64,000 bases of DNA from Ramlibacter alkalitolerans (GCF_016722765.1 NZ_JAEQND010000019.1:18756-82755); one strand, 5' to 3'. Counted from the first letter of the stretch, positions 36,573 to 45,715 are shown. Numbers and translations are program-made. Notes: generated from the sequence alone by a model not told the origin.

Positions 36573-39368
36573 ATGAGGCACAAAATGACCCGTCCCCACG
36601 GAGTGCAGCCAGTCACGAAGTTCGTCCTGAGCGCGGTGGCCATCGCCGCGCTCGCATCCACCACGCTGTCGGCACAGGCGGCCCTCGACGTCACGGGCCC
36701 GCCCCCCGCGACCGATCCCTCCCACTACACGAACCAGCCCACCGATCCCACGCAGGCCCTGCAGGACCTCCTGCTGGAGACGCCCGCGAACGAGGGCGGC
36801 ATGGAGCTGCCCAATGGCGAGGTGATGGAGAACAAGCGGATCGTCAACATCGAGAACGTGATCCAGCGCGATGCCCTGTATCCGTACAACTACCCCACCA
36901 ACGGCCTGCCCAGCCCCATGTTCGGCGCGCAGCCGTTCACGCAGAAGCTGCTGATGTTCGAAGAGTTCGGGCCGGAGAAGCTGGACCCGAACGTGGAAGC
37001 CGGCACCCTGCCCTTCCCGCGTCCTGCCGCCGGCGTCGCGCCGGAGCAGGAAGCCGACATCACCCGCAGCGGCCCCGCCGGCGCGGACCTCGATGCCTTC
37101 CTCCAGCAGGCCGGCATCTCCCCGTTCCCCACCCGTGAGTCCAACACCTCGCTGCAGAACCCATGGAAGCCGGACATCGAGCAGTTCCTCGGCCGCTTCC
37201 TGACCAACCCGCCCGCCGAAGGCCGCCCGCCAGGGGAAGGCTGGGCCCACCAGCGCTGGAACGAGTTCTACCCGCAGGCCTACTACAAGACCGTGCAGGC
37301 CGGCTCCCGCGTCAACGGTGGCCTGCGTGACAGCAAGCAGATGCACAAGTACCAGGTCGGCGAGTTCGGCCCCGGTGGCCTGTACTACAACACCGTGGAC
37401 AACAACAACCCGGCGTTCAACGGCACGACCCGGGGGATCCCGATCAAGATCCACCCGAACATGCCGACCCAGGACCACAAGAACATCTGGACCTTCGACG
37501 GCACGCTGCCCCCGAAGCTGCTGATGGCGCGCTACGGCCAGCCGATGCTCATGCGCCACTACAACGCGCTGCCGATCGACCCGCAGGCCAACGGCGGCTT
37601 CGGTCTGCACACGATCACGACGCACGAGCACAACGGCCACTCGCCGGCTGAAAGCGACGGCTTCGCCAACGCCTTCTTCTTCCCCGGCCAGTTCTACGAC
37701 TACCGCTGGCCCCTGCAGCTCGCCGGCTACGACAGCATCAACACGACCGCCACCGAACCGCGCGCCGGCTTCCCTTGCGCCGCCGGCGAGACCCTGTGGG
37801 TCAACGATGCCAACCCTGGCGTGAAGACCTGCCAGAACGGCCGGATCAACATCCGCGGCGACTGGCGCGAGACCATGTCCACGCACTGGTTCCACGACCA
37901 CATGCTCGACTTCACGGCCCAGAACGTCTACAAGGGCAACGCCGTGATGATGAACTACTACTCGGCGCTCGATCGCGGCAACGAGGCCATCAACGACGGC
38001 GTGAACCTGCGCTTCCCCTCCGGCCAGAACATGGCCTGGGGCAACCGCGACTACGACGTGAACCTGGTGATCGGCGACAAGGCCTGGGACCAGACCGGCC
38101 AGCTGTGGTTCAACCCCTTCAACACCGACGGCTTCATCGGCGACCGCCTCACGGTGAACTGGCAGTACGCCCCGGTGCTGGACGTGCGGGCCCGCAAGTA
38201 CCGCTTCCGAATCCTCAACGGCTCGGTGTCGCGCTACCTGTCGCTCGCCATCGTGGCGGAAGCGACGGGCAACTCGGGCGAACTGAAGGGCCCCGCCGGC
38301 TCCGGGAAGACGTACAAGCGCGTGCCCTTCCACCTGGTCGCCAACGACGGCAACATCCTGGAGCACGCCATTCCGTTCGACGGCACCATGGACCTGGATG
38401 GCAACGGCAACAAGGACGAGCACAAGGGCTGGCTGCCGACCCAGGCCATCGCCGAGCGCTTCGACATCGTCGTCGACTTCGCGAACTTCGCGACCGGCAC
38501 CAAGCTGTACTTCATCAACACGATGCACCACGACACGGGCATCATCGCCAAGCGGAAGATCCCGCTCGCCGACATCCTGTCCGAGAAGTACAAGGCCGTG
38601 CTCACGCCCGGCAAGGAAAGCTGGGACAAGGGCGACCCCGCCGTCGGCATGTTCATGCAAATGGTGGTGAAGGCGTACTCCGGCACCGACATGAGCATGA
38701 ACCCCGCCGAGTACGAGCCTGCCAAGCCCGGCAAGGCCGCTGGCAAGAAGATGATCCCGCTCTGGCTGGATCGCAGCAACCCGACGCAGATGGCCGCGCT
38801 CCAGAACGCCCGTTACCGCACCTTCGACTTCGGTCGTTCGAGCGGCACGGACCTGGATCCGTGGACCGTCAAGACCGACGGCGGCGTGTCGTACATCGCC
38901 GACCCGCGCCGCATCAGCGCCGCCCCGCAACTGGCCAGCGGCCCGACCGACGCCGGCACTGTGGGTGACGGCACGACGGAAGTCTGGCGCATCACCTCCG
39001 GCGGCGGCTGGAGCCACCCGGTGCACATCCACTTCGAGGAGGGCATCATCCTGGACCGCAACGGCAACCCGCCGCCGGAATGGGAGAAGTGGTCCCGCAA
39101 GGACGTGTACCGCGTCGGTGGCGATCCGGAGAGCGGTGGTTCCCTGACCGTCGCGCTGAGGTTCCGCGAGTTCGCCGGCACCTACGTGGAGCACTGCCAC
39201 AACACGCAGCACGAGGACAACGCGATGCTGCTGCGCTGGGACATCGAGCACCCGGGCCAGTTCCAGGTGATGCCCACGCCGCTGCCGACGTGGGATGGCG
39301 TGGAGTACGCGCCGTCGGTGGGCATCCCCACCTTCCGCACCGGTTCCGGCACGGTGGCCAACCACTGA
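36573..39368 (+). CDS. exported CotA-type multicopper oxidase with long N-terminal extension
   Basis: 931 residues; ATG 36585 is an alternative start with GAGG seven bases upstream. A Sec-type signal ends near LSAQA. All four copper motifs are intact: HEH (H351, H353), HWFHDH (438-443), HPVHIH (815-820) and HCHNTQHEDNAM (874-885), the last giving the type 1 ligands Cys875, His880 and Met885. Flanking text such as SPAESDG and MLDFTAQNVYKG resembles CotA/bilirubin oxidases rather than CueO. The first copper motif comes about 245 residues later than in CotA, and the distance between motifs 2 and 3 is about 110 residues longer. It oxidises a phenol, bilin or metal ion such as Mn(II) while reducing oxygen to water; substrate unknown. 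It is monocistronic, with its own promoter and terminator. Confidence 0.9.
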   Translation: MRHKMTRPHGVQPVTKFVLSAVAIAALASTTLSAQAALDVTGPPPATDPSHYTNQPTDPTQALQDLLLETPANEGGMELPNGEVMENKRIVNIENVIQRDALYPYNYPTNGLPSPMFGAQPFTQKLLMFEEFGPEKLDPNVEAGTLPFPRPAAGVAPEQEADITRSGPAGADLDAFLQQAGISPFPTRESNTSLQNPWKPDIEQFLGRFLTNPPAEGRPPGEGWAHQRWNEFYPQAYYKTVQAGSRVNGGLRDSKQMHKYQVGEFGPGGLYYNTVDNNNPAFNGTTRGIPIKIHPNMPTQDHKNIWTFDGTLPPKLLMARYGQPMLMRHYNALPIDPQANGGFGLHTITTHEHNGHSPAESDGFANAFFFPGQFYDYRWPLQLAGYDSINTTATEPRAGFPCAAGETLWVNDANPGVKTCQNGRINIRGDWRETMSTHWFHDHMLDFTAQNVYKGNAVMMNYYSALDRGNEAINDGVNLRFPSGQNMAWGNRDYDVNLVIGDKAWDQTGQLWFNPFNTDGFIGDRLTVNWQYAPVLDVRARKYRFRILNGSVSRYLSLAIVAEATGNSGELKGPAGSGKTYKRVPFHLVANDGNILEHAIPFDGTMDLDGNGNKDEHKGWLPTQAIAERFDIVVDFANFATGTKLYFINTMHHDTGIIAKRKIPLADILSEKYKAVLTPGKESWDKGDPAVGMFMQMVVKAYSGTDMSMNPAEYEPAKPGKAAGKKMIPLWLDRSNPTQMAALQNARYRTFDFGRSSGTDLDPWTVKTDGGVSYIADPRRISAAPQLASGPTDAGTVGDGTTEVWRITSGGGWSHPVHIHFEEGIILDRNGNPPPEWEKWSRKDVYRVGGDPESGGSLTVALRFREFAGTYVEHCHNTQHEDNAMLLRWDIEHPGQFQVMPTPLPTWDGVEYAPSVGIPTFRTGSGTVANH

Positions 39369-39395
39369 ACCTGGCAACGCACTGCCAGTCCTGAA

Positions 39396-39430
39396 AGGAC
39401 GGCGCCCACAAGGCGCCGTCCTTTTTCTTT
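39396..39430 (+). terminator. strong rho-independent terminator of the multicopper oxidase gene
   Basis: Stem AGGACGGCGCC (39396-39406) and its exact complement GGCGCCGTCCT (39412-39422), loop CACAA, then TTTTCTTT. It begins 28 bases after the oxidase stop codon. Confidence 0.92.
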
Positions 39431-39555
39431 GGTTCTTCGCCAGTCGCGGTGGGAGGCGAGCTGACCCGTTACCGCATGGTGTGACAGTGTCGACTGTGCG
39501 CTTCGCAAGGTTCGTGTCCCAGGAGACGATCTCCGCAAGCAGTCGCCTCCGGACC

Positions 39556-39685
39556 GGACCAGGCCGGGTCCCTGTCCGCCTCTGCGACTGTCCTCCGGCG
39601 CGGATGAGAGACTGGCGCGAAGCTGGCATCGCGCCCGCGCCTCCCCCTTTATGTCGCCGAGTCGGACAGGGACCCGTCCTGGTCC
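39556..39685. repeat. 23-base inverted repeat
   Basis: GGACCAGGCCGGGTCCCTGT plus CCG (39556-39578) matches the reverse complement of 39663-39685 with a single mismatch. The 84-base interior has no gene. It is part of a 650-base gene-free island between the oxidase terminator and the LivK-type gene. Confidence 0.8.
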
Positions 39686-39747
39686 TGAGCCGCGCGGGCG
39701 GGAGAGGGCTGCCCCCTGCGAGCGTCGCAGGAGCCGCACGGTTGCGC

Positions 39748-40027
39748 GTCGCGGCAGGCGCTGCGCGGTGTGGGCCCGCAATCAGGAGCAATCGCCTGAA
39801 AGGATGCTGCCGGCGGCGGAGCGGGCTACGCAGCGCAGCGATGCGAGCCCGCGTACGTCTCTAGCTTTTCGCACCACTTGTCTGAGTCTGAAGTCGGACC
39901 GCGAGCGGTCCGACTTCAGACGAGTTGTGGTGCGCGACGCCGCCGGCAGCGTCCTTTCAGGGAAGTCGGCGCGCGAAGCCGCCGACCGATGCTCCGCGGG
40001 CCCGCACCGCGCAGCGCCTGCCGCGAC
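39748..40027. repeat. large imperfect palindrome (about 280 bases), three paired blocks
   Basis: Three blocks on the left pair with three on the right around a centre near 39903. The outermost is a 32-base block (39748-39779 with 39996-40027, one difference). The middle one begins CTGAAAGGA and ends GCCGGCGGCG (39796-39818 with 39939-39961, one difference). The innermost spans GCACCACTTGTC and TCTGAAGTCGGACCGC (39871-39902, with 39903-39933). Non-matching spacers differ in length between arms. Part of the right arm (GTCGGCGCGCGAAGCCGC) recurs at 43016, so this is a dispersed element rather than a unique structure. No transposase is visible. Confidence 0.75.
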
Positions 40028-40085
40028 GGACCCCGCACTTCGAAGCGGGCGCTGCGTGTTCCAGCCTTCGCGAAGGCGCCGCAGA

Positions 40086-41204
40086 TCAGCGCGCGAACGT
40101 ACCGTCCTTGCGGATCATGGTCAGCTTGACGAACCGCGAACCGAGGTTGCTCTGCTTGCCGTAGCTGATGGCGAAGCCGCCCAGGTCCTCGTTGGTCAGG
40201 CCCTTGAGGGTCGCGATCAGCTTGGCGCGCGTGAGGGGGGCGGGCGTCTTCTGCAGCGCGTTGGCCACCAGCTTGGCGTTCAGGTAGCCCTCCAGGCTGT
40301 TGTAGCTGAACTTCTTGTCGTCCAGCCCGGAGATCGTCTTCTGGTACTCGCGCACCACCGGGTTGCCCAGTTCGGTGAACGGGTACGGGACGACCTGGCT
40401 GACGATCACGCCGGAAGCATCTTCGCCGAGGTCCGCGTGCAGGCCGGAGGCGACGCTCAGCACGAAGTACTGCGCCCGCAGTCCCTTGGCCGCCAGGCCG
40501 CGGATCAGGGCCGCCGCCGGCTTCGACTGGCCGATGTAGAGGACGGCCTGGGGCTGCGCGGCGCCCACGGTTTCGATGGCCTTGGCAACGTCCACCGTGC
40601 CGCGCGGCACCGGCGCCAGCGCCACGGCCTGGCTGCCGCGCTTCTGCAGCGATGCGTTGAGCGCCTCCAGGCCTTCCTTGCCGAAGGCGTCGTCCTGGTA
40701 GGCGGCGGCGATGCGCGTGATCCCGATCGTCCAGGCGTGGTTGACGGCGGCCTCGATCTCGTCCGAGGTGCTGGCGCGCAGGTGGAACAGACCCTCGATG
40801 TACGGGTCGCGCAGCGACTTGGCGCCGCTGGTGTTGCCGATCTGCGCGATGCCGGCCTCCTGCAGGATCGGCAGGATCTTCTGCACGTTGGCCGTGCCGC
40901 GATAGCCCACCAGGGCCAGCGCGCCCTGGTCGATCAGGGACCGGGTGTTGGCGGCGGTCTTGTCGGGGCTGAAGCCGTCGTCGATGCTCACCAGCTTGAT
41001 CTTCTCGCCGCGGATGCCTCCCTTGCGATTGACATCGTCGAAGTAGGCATTCATGCCGCGCAGGTAGTCCTTGGTGAGCGCGGCGGAGGTACCGGACAGG
41101 TCGCCGGAGTGGCCAAGCAGGATGTCGGCGAAGGACCAGGCCGGGGCCATGGCGACGAGCACGGCAAGGGCACGGCCGGTGCGGGCCGCGTTGAAAACGG
41201 TCAT
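40086..41204 (-). CDS. LivK-like periplasmic binding protein of a branched-chain amino acid-type ABC transporter
   Basis: 372 residues from ATG 41204. A Sec signal (LAVLVAMAPAWSFA) is followed by ILLGHSGDLSGTSAALTKDY and GMNAYFDDVNRKGGIRGEKI, the standard opening of type I periplasmic binding proteins. LVGYRGTANVQKILPILQEA and AYQDDAFGKEGLEALN also fit. The ligand could be an amino acid, an aromatic acid or another small carboxylate. No LivHMGF genes are adjacent, so it is an orphan here. It lies next to a response regulator on the same strand, 139 bases away. Confidence 0.9.
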   Translation of the reverse strand: MTVFNAARTGRALAVLVAMAPAWSFADILLGHSGDLSGTSAALTKDYLRGMNAYFDDVNRKGGIRGEKIKLVSIDDGFSPDKTAANTRSLIDQGALALVGYRGTANVQKILPILQEAGIAQIGNTSGAKSLRDPYIEGLFHLRASTSDEIEAAVNHAWTIGITRIAAAYQDDAFGKEGLEALNASLQKRGSQAVALAPVPRGTVDVAKAIETVGAAQPQAVLYIGQSKPAAALIRGLAAKGLRAQYFVLSVASGLHADLGEDASGVIVSQVVPYPFTELGNPVVREYQKTISGLDDKKFSYNSLEGYLNAKLVANALQKTPAPLTRAKLIATLKGLTNEDLGGFAISYGKQSNLGSRFVKLTMIRKDGTFAR

Positions 41205-41343
41205 ACGGGAAACTCCCCTCTCTTCTTTGTGAATTCAGGTGGCGACACCGGCACGCTAGTGGACAGCTCTGCCATTGAGGCTCAGGGTTCACCCGAAGTG
41301 TCGGGCGCTCGCGACACTCCAGTGGCCGCCGGCGCGGCAAACC

Positions 41344-41973
41344 TCACGGCTGGATGAGTCCCCAGCGCAGCCCGATGAGCGTCAGCTCCGCCTGGTTGGC
41401 CACCCGCAGCTTCTGCTTGATGTTGTACAGGTGCGTGCCCACCGTGCTGCTCGCGAGCTTGAGTTGCTCCGCGATCTGCGGCACCGTGCTGCCCTGCGCG
41501 AGCTGGATGAAGACGGCGAATTCGCGTTCGGTGAGCACGTCGGAGGGGTTGGTCTCGCCTTCCACCTGCGCCAGCGCCATGCGCCGGGCCAGGGCGGCGT
41601 CGATGTAGCGTTCGCCGCGCGCCACCGCGCGCACCGCCTCGATCAGCGCATCGGGGGCACTGCGTTTGGAGAGGTAGCCCAGGGCGCCGCCCGTGAGCGC
41701 GCGATGGGCGTAGGGGATGGCATCGTGCGCGGACAGCGCCAGCACCCGTGCCTCGGGGCTGTGCGCCAGCAGGCGCCGCATCGCCTCCAGCCCGCCCATG
41801 CCGGGCATGGAGATGTCCATCACGAGCACGTCCGGCTGCACCTGCGGATAGTCGCGGCAGGCCTGCTCGCCGCTCTCGGCCTCGGCCACCACCTCCATCT
41901 GCGCCGTGGCGAGCAGCATGCGGAACCCCATGCGCACGACCGCGTGGTCGTCCACCAGCATCACGCGGATCAT
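41344..41973 (-). CDS. NarL/FixJ-family response regulator
   Basis: 209 residues. Receiver domain begins MIRVMLVDDHAVVRMGF with acidic D8 and D9, phospho-Asp53 (VLVMDISMPGMGG), Ser/Thr at ALSAHD and Lys in GYLSKRSAPD. The LuxR-type helix-turn-helix (LTEREFAVFIQLAQGS, TVPQIAEQLKLASSTVGTHL) occupies residues 143-205. It is intact and overlaps by 4 bases with a kinase that has lost its N-terminal half, so its phosphorylation may now depend on another kinase or on acetyl phosphate. Confidence 0.93.
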   Translation of the reverse strand: MIRVMLVDDHAVVRMGFRMLLATAQMEVVAEAESGEQACRDYPQVQPDVLVMDISMPGMGGLEAMRRLLAHSPEARVLALSAHDAIPYAHRALTGGALGYLSKRSAPDALIEAVRAVARGERYIDAALARRMALAQVEGETNPSDVLTEREFAVFIQLAQGSTVPQIAEQLKLASSTVGTHLYNIKQKLRVANQAELTLIGLRWGLIQP

Positions 41974-42425
41974 GCGGCCTGCGCCTCCGCCGGCGACAGC
42001 GGCAGCCGCGCCCGCAGTTCGGTACCGCCCCCCGCGCGCGAGGCCAGCCCCAGTTCGCCACCGAGCGCGTCCGCCCGCTCGCCCAGCCAGCGCAGGCCGA
42101 AGTGCCCCGGCCGGCTCCAGTCCGGCGGCGGGCCGATGCCGTCGTCGAGCACCCGCACGACCAGCGCTTCGCCCTCGGCCAGCACCTGCACCCGCACGCG
42201 CCGCGCCGACGCATGCTGCAAGGCGTTGGTCAGCCCTTCCTGCACGATGCGGTAGGCGGCCAGGCGGGCGGCCGGCGAGAGGGCCGCGGGCAGCTCGTGC
42301 ACCTCCTGCTCGATGGTCACCGAGGGGTGCGCGGCGCGCGAGCGCTCCAGCAGGCCGGCGATGGCTTCCCCCAGCCCCAGCGTCTCGAGCTCCATCGGCG
42401 CGAGGCGCGGGATCTCTTCAACCAC
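41970..42425 (-). pseudogene. 5'-truncated NarX-like histidine kinase (C-terminal ATPase part only)
   Basis: The remaining 151 codons contain the end of the dimerisation helix (VVEEIPRLAPMELETLGLGE) and the HATPase_c domain: N-box RIVQEGLTNALQHASA, G1 VLDDGIGPP and G2 GLRWLGERADALGG. The sensor, membrane segments and the H-box with the phospho-acceptor His are absent, because sequence upstream of about 42425 belongs to an IS30-type transposase. An ORF from GTG 42425 exists but would give a kinase without its histidine. The overlap of 4 bases with the response regulator gene shows it was once its partner. Confidence 0.85.
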
Positions 42426-42886
42426 CCTGCGATCTGCTGCGGCGCCCAGTCCTCCTGCAGCTTCTCGGACACGGCCTTGCGAAGCGGTTCATTGCGGGCA
42501 AGCCGCCACGTCTTGGGCCGTGCCGCTCTGGTCCACGCCGACTGCTCGGCCGAAGCTGCCCGATACGCCTGTGGCCCCCCGTTGCGCTTGACCTCCCGGC
42601 TGATCGTGGAGGCGGGACGCCCCAAGTCACTCGAGATGCTGCGCAGCGACCGGCCCGCCACCAGACCGCGCGAGATCTCCTCGCGTTCGGCCAATGTCAG
42701 ATGCCGCTGCGAACGCACCCTGGCAGGCGGCGAAATGCCGCCGCGCTGCTTGATGTGCCAGTGAATCGTTCCACTATCGCGGCCGATCGCCGCGCCAATC
42801 GCCCGGAGGGATTCCCCGTTCTTCCAGCGACGCCACATCTCGGCGTTCTGCTCGGGCTCCAGCCCTCGATCTTTTCTCGATGTCAT
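42422..42886 (-). pseudogene. IS30-family transposase, 3'-truncated remnant
   Basis: From ATG 42886 about 155 residues match the N-terminal half of IS30 transposases. An initial helix-turn-helix (MWRRWKNGESLRAIGAAIGR) is followed by the HTH_38-type segment LTLAEREEISRGLVAGRSLR and SSDLGRPASTISREVKRNGG, and the match ends at DWAPQQIAGWLKR. The DDE catalytic domain is missing; the frame continues out of phase into histidine kinase DNA for 35 codons. An upstream palindrome, AACATGAATCATGTT (42900-42914), probably lies close to the element's terminal repeat. The kinase 5' part and the transposase 3' part were lost together, pointing to a deletion starting inside the element. Confidence 0.85.
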
Positions 42887-42929
42887 TCCGGCCTTTCACA
42901 ACATGAATCATGTTGCATTGACCGGTTGA

Positions 42930-43118
42930 GACCGCCCCCCGCCTTCGCGGGGGTGACGGCAGGGGGCTGCGCGGGAGCGGGACCGCGACGGCGGGGCCGG
43001 TCTTTCGAGGTCGTCGGCGCGCGAAGCCGCGGACCGAACAGCGGAAGCATTGCGCCCTCACCCGGCACCCTCACCCCAACCCTCTCCCGCAAGCGGGAGA
43101 GGGAGAGGGAGAGGGAGA
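42930..43118. repeat. mixed intergenic repeats between IS30 remnant and murQ
   Basis: CCCCCGCCTTCGCGGGGGTG (42935 onward) is another copy of the palindromic family seen at 24544. GGTCGTCGGCGCGCGAAGCC (43010 onward) repeats part of the large palindrome at 39966. CCCTCTCCCGC-AA-GCGGGAGAGGG (43079-43102) is a perfect hairpin, continuing into four copies of GGGAGA (43095-43118). No gene is supported in this 238-base gap. Confidence 0.75.
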
Positions 43119-43124
43119 AAAAAG

Positions 43125-44093
43125 CTAACGGCCGAACAAGGAGGCGATCGAGCCGCCGGCCTTCTCCAGCCGCTGGCGCGCCGCCTCCGCATCCAGGCCC
43201 AGCCGCGACATCACGATCGCGGTCTTCACGTGGCCGCCGGATGCTTCGAGCAGGCGGGTGGCTTCGTCGCGTGAGACGCCCAGCGTCTCGATCAGGATGC
43301 GCTCTCCGCGATCCTGCAACTTCTGGCAGGTGACCTGCAGGTCCACCATCAGGTTGCCGTAGACCTTGCCGGTCTTCACCATGGCGCCGGTGCTGATCAT
43401 GTTCAGCACCATCTTGGTCGCCGTTCCGGCCTTCATGCGCGTCGACCCCGTGACCACCTCCGGCCCGACCAGCGGCGCGATCACCACGTCGTGCGTCTGC
43501 AGCAGTTCCTCGGTGGGATAGGTGCACAGGAGGAAACCGGTGCGCGCGCCCCGCTCGCGGGCGCGCTGGAGCGCACCATGCACGAAGGGCGTGGTGCCCG
43601 AAGCCGCGATGCCCAGCACGAAGTCGCGGCCGTCGATCGCGCGGTCGTCCATCGCCTGCGCGCCGTCCTCGGGGATGTCCTCGGCGCCTTCCTGCGCCCG
43701 CAGCAGCGCCTCGTAGCCGCCGGCCATCACGCCTTGCACGAGGTCGGGCTCGGTGCGGTAGGTGGGCGGCATCTCGGAGGCGTCGAGCACCCCCAGGCGG
43801 CCGGAGGTGCCGGCACCGACATAGACGAGGCGACCGCCCTTGCGGAAGCTCTCGACCACCAGGTCGAGGGCGCGGGCGATGCGCTCGCGCTCGTCGCTCA
43901 CCGCCGCGGCCACCAGGCGGTCCTCCGCGTTGATCAGGTCGACGATCTCCAGCGACGACATCTGGTCGATGCGCAGGCTGCGCGGATTGCGCTGTTCGGT
44001 CAGGCGCGCGTCGAGTGGCGGCTTCGCGCTCGGGTTGGGCTTGCGCGCAACGTCCATGGCAGTAGGGGCGGGCTCCAGCTTCACGTCAGGCAT
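43125..44093 (-). CDS. murQ: N-acetylmuramic acid 6-phosphate etherase
   Basis: 322 residues; ATG 44057 (M13) is a possible alternative start. The SIS-fold signature GGRLVYVGAGTSGRLGVLDASEM is present in pieces (VYVGAGTSGRLG, about 87-98; LDASEMPPTY), and the catalytic Glu lies in this segment. TGSTRMKAGTATKMVLNMIS near residue 215 is diagnostic of MurQ/GckR proteins. The enzyme cleaves MurNAc-6-phosphate into GlcNAc-6-phosphate and D-lactate during wall recycling. No murP, nagZ or anmK is next to it. It is transcribed away from homospermidine synthase, with a 203-base gap upstream. Confidence 0.95.
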   Translation of the reverse strand: MPDVKLEPAPTAMDVARKPNPSAKPPLDARLTEQRNPRSLRIDQMSSLEIVDLINAEDRLVAAAVSDERERIARALDLVVESFRKGGRLVYVGAGTSGRLGVLDASEMPPTYRTEPDLVQGVMAGGYEALLRAQEGAEDIPEDGAQAMDDRAIDGRDFVLGIAASGTTPFVHGALQRARERGARTGFLLCTYPTEELLQTHDVVIAPLVGPEVVTGSTRMKAGTATKMVLNMISTGAMVKTGKVYGNLMVDLQVTCQKLQDRGERILIETLGVSRDEATRLLEASGGHVKTAIVMSRLGLDAEAARQRLEKAGGSIASLFGR

Positions 44094-44296
44094 GTGGATG
44101 TCCCATGGTAGAGGTGATGTGATCCTCGCGCCACCAAAGGGTCATCGCTGTAGGACCCCCGACCCAATCGGTGTCGGGCCTGGCGGGGCGACAGCACGCC
44201 GCGGCAACGGCAGTGCCATCGACGCAGGCGCATGCGCGCCGCCGGGTGGAACCGCTCAGCCTGCCGAGCGGCTTTTCTGCAGGGGCAGGATGCCCT

Positions 44297-45715
44297 TCAG
44301 GTCACGCGGAAGTTGAGGAACTGCCAGGGATCGTCGGCGTCCCTGGGTTCCGGGAACAGGCGCGTGCGGCCGGCCAGCGGCGTCCAGTCGCCCCACACGC
44401 CCACCACCTCGCCGAGGTACGGACGCGCCGCGTCCATCATCACCTCGTGGTCCATCTCGTCGGCCTCGACCACTCCGCGATCGGGATGGCGCAGCGCCCA
44501 CGTGAGCGCGCCCAGGAGCCCGGCCACCACCTGCAGCGACGTGGCGTTGTTCCAGGGGGCCAGCGCGCGGGCCTGCGCGATGGTGAGGCGCGATCCGTAC
44601 CAGTACACGCCGCGGCGGTTGCCCATGAGGAGCACGCCCAGTTCGTCCATGCCCTCGACGATCTCGTCGCGGATGATGCGCTGGCGTGGCTGCAGCTGCC
44701 AGTTGCGCCCGGCCAGTTCGTGCAGCGAGGCGACCGTGTCGTCGCAGGGGTGGTAGGCATAGTGCACGGTGGGCCGGTACACCACCGCACCGTTCTCGCG
44801 CAGCGTCAGGTAGTCGGGAATGGAAACCGACTCGCCGTGCGTGACGAGGAAGGCCTGCATCGCGCCCTGCAGGGGCGTCCAGCTGCGCACGCGCGTGGCG
44901 ATGCCGGGCCGGTTCAGGAGGATCGCGGCGTCGCTGCCGTAACCGTGGCGCAGGGCGTCGGCGGGCCAGTGCCGCTCGTGGGTCCCCCAGCCCAGCTCCG
45001 AAGGCTGCAGGCCTTCGTCGACGAAGCCATCGACGGACCAGGTGTTGATGAATTCGCCGCGGCGCTTGCGCGGCTCGGCCACCTGCGTGTCGCGCTCGGC
45101 GATGTGGATCACCTTCACGTCCAGCCGGTGCGCCAGCGCGGCCCATTGCTCGCGCGAGGCTGGCGGTGCGAGGTCCAGCCGCAGCTCCGCCGCCATGTGC
45201 AGCAGGGCCTCCTTGACGAAACACGAGACCAGCCCCGGATTGGCGCCTTGCGTGATGCAGGCCGTCGGCGCGCGCGGATTCTCGCGCCGGAACGCGAGCA
45301 TCTCTTCGCGCAAGGCATGGTTGGAGCGCTGCGTCGGCGGCAGCTCCGGATCGACGTAGCGGCCGGCCCAGGGCTCGCAGCAGGCGTCGAGATAGAGCAC
45401 GCCGCGCGGCTGGCAAAAGCGCACCAGCGCCAGCGTGGCGACGTCCACCGAGACGTTCAGCAGCAGGTCGCCGGCGCCTAGCAGCGGCGCCAGCACCGCC
45501 TCGTGGTTGGCTTGCGTGAGCGGCTGCACGCGCAGCTCGACGCCCAGGGCGCGTGCGATGCCGGCGCCGTCGTGGCTGGCCGTGACGATGCGCACCTGCG
45601 ACGGCGCTATCCCGAAGCTGTCGAACAGCAGCGGCAACACCGCCTGGCCGATGCTGCCGAACCCCAGCACCACCACCCGGCCCGTGAACGACCCCAGCCT
45701 GCGCGAAACACCCAT
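44297..45715 (-). CDS. hss: homospermidine synthase
   Basis: 472 residues, typical for bacterial homospermidine synthases. The NAD-binding loop is GRVVVLGFGSIGQAVLPLLF (residues about 12-31). Family segments include LLNVSVDVATLALVRFCQ, YLDACCEPWAGRY, ITQGANPGLVSCFVKEALL, NTWSVDGFVDEGLQPSELGW and YGSRLTIAQARALAPWNNAT. The enzyme makes sym-homospermidine from two putrescines, or putrescine plus spermidine, using NAD as prosthetic hydride carrier. No other polyamine gene is adjacent. The following gap of 203 bases towards murQ holds no recognisable feature beyond GC-rich sequence. Confidence 0.94.
   Translation of the reverse strand: MGVSRRLGSFTGRVVVLGFGSIGQAVLPLLFDSFGIAPSQVRIVTASHDGAGIARALGVELRVQPLTQANHEAVLAPLLGAGDLLLNVSVDVATLALVRFCQPRGVLYLDACCEPWAGRYVDPELPPTQRSNHALREEMLAFRRENPRAPTACITQGANPGLVSCFVKEALLHMAAELRLDLAPPASREQWAALAHRLDVKVIHIAERDTQVAEPRKRRGEFINTWSVDGFVDEGLQPSELGWGTHERHWPADALRHGYGSDAAILLNRPGIATRVRSWTPLQGAMQAFLVTHGESVSIPDYLTLRENGAVVYRPTVHYAYHPCDDTVASLHELAGRNWQLQPRQRIIRDEIVEGMDELGVLLMGNRRGVYWYGSRLTIAQARALAPWNNATSLQVVAGLLGALTWALRHPDRGVVEADEMDHEVMMDAARPYLGEVVGVWGDWTPLAGRTRLFPEPRDADDPWQFLNFRVT

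Noticed and set aside
36279..39791. Antisense open frame of 1170 codons across the multicopper oxidase
   Set aside because: Same artefact; composition is Val/Gly/Arg-rich with no recognisable motif, while the plus strand has all copper ligands.
43079..43118. CCCTCTCCCGC hairpin as a murQ terminator
   Set aside because: On the murQ strand the T-run precedes the hairpin rather than following it, so it cannot act as a factor-independent terminator for murQ.
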